NCBI GenBank assembly: GCA_019918135.1
Contig: WBZZ01005638.1
Location: forward strand, 82,501-146,500
From: Paulinella micropora
Lineage: Eukaryota > Cercozoa > Imbricatea > Euglyphida > Paulinellidae
Length of the DNA stretch: 64,000 nucleotides
Direction: 5' to 3'
Shown here piece after piece: positions 59,216-64,000 of this stretch. The position numbers and the translations under genes are program-made. The notes beneath the pieces were generated by a model. The model was not told where the DNA came from. It did no database searches and worked only from the letters and a program-made list of their open reading frames with translations. Positions within the stretch are counted from its first letter, which is position 1; every line of letters starts with the position of its first letter.

Positions 59216-60834
59216 TTACACGTCGTCGATGATGACGTTGGCGTCGTCGTCGGGCTCCTGCACCACGCCCCCCGACACAACCGCCACCGTCGTGGTGTCG
59301 CGTCTCTCGCCGGGCGCGTAGCCTCCCTCCTCCCACCCCGCACAGTCCGACGCCTGCTCGGCCGGGTCCGTGGCCTGGTCAAAGGCGTTTTCCGCGTCCC
59401 AGAGGAACAGGAACTTGGGCACCCGTTTGAGGCACAGCGCGCCCTGCGACAGCGGGTCGAAACTCGCACGGATCGAGAACCCCACGCTCGCCACGGCGCC
59501 GGGGCGCACACAGCGGCTGGCCTGCTCGTCCGTCATGACGGGGTGGCCGGGCGCGCGCATGTCGCGGATGTACAGCTCGTTGAACTTGTAGCCCCCTGAT
59601 GCGTCCTGGGGTCCTGGCTTCTTCTTGGAGCCCCAGCTGCGCTGCCCGGCATTCACGAAAGTGTTTACGTTGGAAAACGAGTAGTTGGCCTGCGTCTGCA
59701 GCACCAGCGCCGGCGCTTCGTTGGGCTGCGAGTCCGCCTTCTTGAAGTAGCAGCCGCTCTTCACGTAGCGCGTCAGCCCCTTGCGCTCTTCGGGGGTCTT
59801 GGCCGAGAACTCTTCACCCTTGCTCCGCAGGAGCACCTCGCGGAACTTGGTGCGCACGGCCTCCGGGTACGTGCCGTCGGCGTTCTTGCCGGCCCCCAGG
59901 TCCAGCGCGATGTCCTTGAGCTTGTTGCTCACGCACGGCATGACCTGGCACAGCAGCGTGGCCTTCTGGCCGTCCCCGAGCGCGTCCAGCACGCAGAAGA
60001 CGGGCAGGAACTCGAGCCACAGGTCGAACACCACGGCGAGCGCGCCCACCTCGTACACTTGGCCGCGCGAAGAAGCTACCTGCGCCGGCGGCGCCGCCTT
60101 GGACGCGCGGGCGCTCACCATGAAGCTGCGTTGCACGCGTTCGGGCTTCACGCTGTCTCCCAGGGGGTCCGAGTTGTACCTGTGCGCAAAGTCTTCGGGG
60201 TCGCGGTACGAGCCGTAGCAAAGCCGCCCATAGGTGGCCTTCTCCGCTTCCGTCGCGTGGCTGGAAAAGAAGAGCTTGCAGCCCCCGCCGATCACGCCCG
60301 GGGGCGTCGCGAGCAGGTAGCCCTTCTTGAATAGCCTGCCGGACTGGGGGTCGGCACGGAACTTGAGGGACACGATTTCCTTGTTCGCGTCCTTGTACGA
60401 CGCCTCTTTCTTGAGCTGGTAGATTTCGCTCGGCGGGGGCAGGAAGCGCACGAGTTCGACCCAGCCGCGGCCCGTGGCGGGGGAGTGAACTCGCACGAGC
60501 GTGTACTGCAGCAAGAAGCTGGTGTCCACGAACGATTGCTAGAAGCCGCTGTGCAGCGTTTTGTACACCTTGTCGAGCCCCGCAAAGAGTTCGTCGGGCA
60601 CCTCGCCGAGAGGGACCAGGCCCTCCAGATCGGTTGCTGGCTCCAGGCTGTGCCGCAGCAGCTCCGACACCCAGTTCTCCGGCGTCAGGTTGCCAAAGAA
60701 GCGGCCGCGGGGTTCGGCGGCGGCCTCCGTGCAGACGCGCTTCGATTCTGCGTCCCACTCCGAAGCCTCTTCCCCTTGTCGTGGCGGGCCTTCTTGGCCT
60801 TGCCGCTCTGTTCCTTGGCTGCGCGTTTGCTCAT
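59216..60834 (-). pseudogene. Hypothetical protein broken by a frameshift and an in-frame TAG
   Basis: The likely start is MSKRAAKEQSGKAKK at 60834, a basic nuclear-localisation-like head. A frameshift near 60765 leads into LTPENWVSELLRHSLEP. A TAG at 60539-60541 follows; the same frame resumes at once and stays open for about 440 codons to 59216. The long part is globular, with hydrophobic EVGALAVVFDLWLEFLPVFC and FNELYIRDMRAPGHPVMT, and an acidic C-terminus. No family is recognised. The TAG context (TAG CAA TCG) is close to the leaky type TAG-CAR-YYA. Confidence 0.55.
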
Positions 60835-61216
60835 GGAGGGGGACGATTTCTGCACGAAGCCCCTCTGGCGCGCGAATAGAGGTGGTTGGTGCGAATCTCT
60901 TGCGCGGCCCCCCCCCCCCCCCGCGGCAACGCCTTTTTCTCTCTCGTTGGTGGCCCCCGCTCCTTTCTCTCGTTGTGGCCCCCCCCCTCTTCCTTCTTTC
61001 TATGCCCCCGCCCCCGGGGGGAGGGGGAAGGGGAGGGTTTTTCCCAAATCTTCCGTCCGGGGCTTTTTTGGTTTTCTGTTCGCTCCTTGCCCCACCCCCC
61101 GAAGCGCCGCCACGGATTGAGGGGAGAGGAACAAGAGGGCTCACAACCTGCCTTTTTTTTTGGGAGTATTTTAGCTCTAAAAATAACAAATTGTGAATCC
61201 CCCCCCCTCTCGAAAA
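60835..61216. other. Divergent spacer
   Basis: C runs near 60910-60923 and 61199-61208 and a CCCCCG/CGGGGG inverted repeat near 61005-61025. No gene supported. Confidence 0.6.
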
Positions 61217-61819
61217 ATGTGGCTAGCCATGGTCTTAGCGTTGACATCGGTTGCCCAGGCAGCCTGCGAGTTCCAGCAAGTCGAAAGCAAAGCACTGAAA
61301 GCGCCGTTGCAACAAGCAGACTGCTGGGGGCCTCTGCGTTGCAGCGTACACCCGCATCCACTGCTGAGGGTGGAGGCGGACGGGAAGGCGGGCCGCCGTT
61401 ACCGGATAAACGAACATAAGAGCCTAAGTGAAAAAGCAGGGTCCTTCGAGTACCTCTACGTTGACGACCGTAATCAAAGCGTAGAGCAGCCGCCGTTCAC
61501 GATCCAATTGCGGTGCTTAAGCGTAGAGGACAGAGTTCGTGGCGCCGAGATTTCTTATCAGACAACATTCAGTTTCGTCCTTGAACCCAAAAGCGCTTAC
61601 GCTGCCCTGGTCGCTTGTGCAGTACTGGCGGGTTTTTTCTTTTTACTCGGCGTTTGTTACACGATCGCTGAACGACAGGCCAGCAGAGGCAAGGGGACAT
61701 GGTGTAATCAGATGACTTGTTGCTTCGTGACCGTGGTCGTGGCCTTTCTAATACCTACGATTGTCCTCGCGGCACTGGCGCCTAAACTCCGGGCTAGCGC
61801 GATATTTTCAGAAATCTAA
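61217..61819 (+). CDS. Tandem membrane protein paralogue 1
   Basis: 200 residues. Signal peptide (MWLAMVLALTSVAQAAC), an ectodomain with few Cys, then two hydrophobic segments (AALVACAVLAGFFFLLGVCY; CFVTVVVAFLIPTIVLAALA). It shares with the next two genes the C...A.C.G.L.C core after the signal, the IxxxC/RAEIPY-like segment before the first membrane helix and the FLI.T.V.LAA ending. It is the most divergent of the three. It is probably a surface or envelope-like glycoprotein. No family recognised. Confidence 0.75.
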   Translation: MWLAMVLALTSVAQAACEFQQVESKALKAPLQQADCWGPLRCSVHPHPLLRVEADGKAGRRYRINEHKSLSEKAGSFEYLYVDDRNQSVEQPPFTIQLRCLSVEDRVRGAEISYQTTFSFVLEPKSAYAALVACAVLAGFFFLLGVCYTIAERQASRGKGTWCNQMTCCFVTVVVAFLIPTIVLAALAPKLRASAIFSEI

Positions 61820-62193
61820 CAAGGAACGCGGTTCAAGACCCCCCCTCGAAGAAAGATAGAGAGAGAGAGAGAAAAATAAGGACAATCAAGGGCGGGGGGG
61901 GGGGGAGATGGAGGGCGAAAACCTCCCCCCTCCTGCATATTCCCTACCTTTTTTCTGTGGGCCGGGCAAGCAGCAAGAAAAAAAACAACAGAGTGCAGCC
62001 ACAACCGCGCCCCCCCCCCTCCCGCGGGCCCCTTTGGCTATGTTTTGCTAGTGCCACAAAAAAAAACCAGTTAGTGTGGTCCAAATAAAAACGAAAGGGC
62101 AGGAACAACAAAAAAAATAATAAGAAGAATCGCTGTCGCTTTGCTTCATTTTTTCTCTCTCCTGTCCTACTTCTTTTAGTAAGGATTATAAAA
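61820..62193. other. Spacer between tandem paralogues
   Basis: (GA)n at 61857-61873, a G run near 61891-61902 and a C run near 62010-62019. AT-rich just before the next start. Confidence 0.65.
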
Positions 62194-62862
62194 ATGCGGC
62201 TACTCTGGCACGCCCTAGCCCTGACATCCGTTGCGCAGGCAGTCTGCGAGGTCCGGCGGGTCGAAACCCATTTGCACAAGGACACCCAAATATTTATGCA
62301 AAAAGCTAGCTGCCGCGGGTCCCTGCGTTGCGACCATGGTTGGCACCCACTTATCGAAGCAGGCGTAGAGGACCCCAACCAAAACTTTTGGGGGACGAAC
62401 CGGCTGTACAGGGTGCGCTTTCCCTTGGTTGACATATTTGGCAACATAACGTATCGGCTCAGTGGGCATAAGTCAAAACCGCCGTTTACGATCGAAGTAA
62501 TGTGCAACAACTCTGTTCATAACAGAGCCGAGATTCCCTATGAAGCAGATTTCAAATTCGTCTTTGAAGGCATTTCCTTCTTCAATACGCTTTTCGCTTT
62601 CATAGGTCTTTTTTGTATCTTCTCGGCGTTCTGTCTCGTGGCCTTTTGCTCGCTAGCGTGGGAGTATCTGACAAGTAATACCGAAAGAAGTCGGCGCGGA
62701 CTGACAAGTTATACCGAAAAAAGTTGGCGCGGACTGATTTATGACTTTGGGCAATCTTTCTTCCTCCTACTTGTGTTGTGGCTAGTGTTTTTAATAACTG
62801 TGATCGCCCTCGCGGCAATAAGACATAAGAAATACAAAGGAGCAACATTCACCGTCCTCTGA
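62194..62862 (+). CDS. Tandem membrane protein paralogue 2
   Basis: 222 residues. Signal peptide (MRLLWHALALTSVAQAVC), ectodomain with KASCRGSLRCDHGWH, RVRFPLVDIFGNITYR and NRAEIPYEADFKFVFE, then a hydrophobic segment (LFAFIGLFCIFSAFCLVAF), a cytoplasmic loop with a duplicated SNTERSRRGLT/SYTEKSWRGLI unit, and a second helix (FFLLLVLWLVFLITVIAL). It is closest to paralogue 3. N-glycosylation sequons are present (NIT, NNS). Confidence 0.8.
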   Translation: MRLLWHALALTSVAQAVCEVRRVETHLHKDTQIFMQKASCRGSLRCDHGWHPLIEAGVEDPNQNFWGTNRLYRVRFPLVDIFGNITYRLSGHKSKPPFTIEVMCNNSVHNRAEIPYEADFKFVFEGISFFNTLFAFIGLFCIFSAFCLVAFCSLAWEYLTSNTERSRRGLTSYTEKSWRGLIYDFGQSFFLLLVLWLVFLITVIALAAIRHKKYKGATFTVL

Positions 62863-63011
62863 GATATGTTTGTGGTGGAAGGACGACCGTCAAAGTTTGG
62901 CAAAGAACAAACGAAAAAAAGGGAATGTTTTTTTTTCGTTTTCTGTGTGCTTTGAAGTATTCTAAATTAAATTATTTTTGCCAAAGACCGAAAAAGAAAA
63001 AAAACCAGAAC

Positions 63012-63692
63012 ATGCGGCTAGCCCTCTCCGTGCTAACGATCTTAGCCCTCATCGCGCAGGCGGTCTGCGTGGTCCAGCAAGCCAACAGCTACGTACACAA
63101 GGACAACAAGATGTTCGGGACGATGCAGAAGGCTAGCTGCCGGGGGTCCCTGCCTTGCAATCACGACTGGCACCAACTTCTGTGGACATTTGTTGACGGG
63201 CCCAAACATCGCCAGGATACTATGGCGGACCGGCGGTACAGAATACGCTTTCCCTTGGTAGACCTAATCGGCAACATATCGTACCGGCACAACGGGTATA
63301 AATACGAGTCTGAACCGCCGTTCGCGATTGAGATCAAGTGCAACAACTCGGTTGATATACATAACAGAGCCGAGATTCCTTATCAGGCGGATTTCAAATT
63401 CGTGTTTGAAGAAAAACTTGCCTACGACGGACTTGTGGCTGGCACGGTTCTGGTGAGTAGTTGTTCAGCAGTGCTGCTCTTTTCGTGTTGCTGGAAGTGG
63501 GGATACAATAAGCGTAAGCATCCCGCAGATTCAATGTGCGGCCGGCTTGGTGCCGTGTGCGATCCGATTGCGCCGGGTGAACTCTGGTGGTGGTTACTCG
63601 TGCTCGTGTGGCTAGCGTTTTTAATAACTGTCGTCGTCCTCGCGGCCCAGAGGAATACAAGCTGGAAGGGCGCCTCATTTACGCTCTCCTAA
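63012..63692 (+). CDS. Tandem membrane protein paralogue 3
   Basis: 226 residues. Signal peptide (MRLALSVLTILALIAQAVC), ectodomain with KASCRGSLPCNHDWH, RIRFPLVDLIGNISYR and NRAEIPYQADFKFVFE as in paralogue 2, then two hydrophobic segments (GLVAGTVLVSSCSAVLLFSC; WWLLVLVWLAFLITVVVL). The gene arose by tandem duplication. Sequons NIS and NNS are present. It is a likely surface protein; no family recognised. Confidence 0.8.
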   Translation: MRLALSVLTILALIAQAVCVVQQANSYVHKDNKMFGTMQKASCRGSLPCNHDWHQLLWTFVDGPKHRQDTMADRRYRIRFPLVDLIGNISYRHNGYKYESEPPFAIEIKCNNSVDIHNRAEIPYQADFKFVFEEKLAYDGLVAGTVLVSSCSAVLLFSCCWKWGYNKRKHPADSMCGRLGAVCDPIAPGELWWWLLVLVWLAFLITVVVLAAQRNTSWKGASFTLS

Positions 63693-64000
63693 GATTAGTT
63701 CAGGCCGCGCAAAGAGAAATAGCGAGAGAGAGAAATAGCGAGAGAGAGAAATAGCGAGAGAGAAAAATAGCGAGAGAGAGAGAGAGAGAAATAGCGAGAA
63801 GTAGCGGGACCAAAAGAAGGTGAGCGAAGTTGGCAAAAGAATTTTTTTTAAGGAGGGAGGGGGGGGGGCCACGAACGCCAAGAGACAGGCCCAACAAAAA
63901 AAAGCAATCGTGCGAGAGGGGGGGGGCCGGCCGCGCCCCCAACACGCCGAGAGAACACAACAACAACAACAACAACAACAAAAGCTCTGTGCTTTTTCTT
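63693..64000. other. Simple-repeat-rich end of window
   Basis: GAGAGAGAAATAGC-type repeats at about 63713-63800, a G run near 63859-63868 and (CAA)n at 63958-63980. No gene supported. Confidence 0.8.

Noticed and set aside
59814-60758. 314-codon minus-strand ORF in another frame
   Set aside because: Arg/Gly/Pro-rich shadow of the better-supported frame at 59216-60534, with no domain-like features.
42500-64000. Reassignment of TAG to an amino acid in the GC-rich tract
   Set aside because: Several otherwise normal genes there (ending at 43349, 49008, 53517) use TAG as their final stop, so two internal TAGs do not support a changed code.

Overview
The window looks like a eukaryotic chromosome carrying layered mobile DNA, joined to a GC-rich, gene-dense tract of a different character. 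The host cannot be named from the sequence. Its background (1-1765, 26270-32536) is rich in simple repeats, roughly balanced in base composition and has no host gene I can support. On it sit pieces of one Ty3/Gypsy LTR retrotransposon family. Copy 1 is truncated at its 5' end (1766-5011 plus 26172-26269), two pol fragments lie at 28020-28948 and 29651-31388, and a nearly full-length copy 2 spans 32537-42499.

The LTR of copy 1 is split by a complete Polinton/Maverick-type integrated DNA virus, 5012-26171 (21,160 bp). It has 128-bp terminal inverted repeats that I read as identical, AG...CT ends and a 6-bp target duplication AAGGAA on both sides. Inside are a protein-primed family B DNA polymerase, a retroviral-type integrase, a packaging ATPase, an adenain-like protease, a double-jelly-roll major capsid protein, a penton, a basic core protein, a long tail-fibre-like protein with an S74 chaperone domain, membrane and zinc-finger proteins, and accessory genes. 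Replication genes lie mostly rightward at the left end, and the virion genes form a leftward block at 10.9-22.4 kb. Hairpins separate many genes. All main frames are open, so the element looks young and possibly functional.

The most unusual feature is a family of 20-bp palindromes (consensus ATCTCCRACRYGTYGGAGAT): six clear copies and one degenerate copy, found only inside the virus and mostly inside its genes. In five structural or packaging proteins the palindrome is read in the same frame and encodes a peptide of the type NL(Q/R)HVGD.

At about 42,499 the retrotransposon copy 2 stops abruptly without its 3' LTR, and GC-rich DNA continues to 64,000. This tract holds closely spaced, apparently intronless genes on both strands: EGF plus discoidin-like, DUF285/BspA-like, F-box, F-box/LRR, cysteine-repeat plus nuclease, MYND finger, a nicotinamidase-like fusion, and three tandem paralogous membrane proteins. 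Intergenic spacers carry poly-G/poly-C runs. The repertoire recalls large DNA viruses of protists (F-box, MYND, EsV-1-7-like repeats), but no hallmark gene lies in the tract, so a protist host genome or a chimeric assembly remain possible. Several genes here are broken by frameshifts, and two by in-frame TAG codons.
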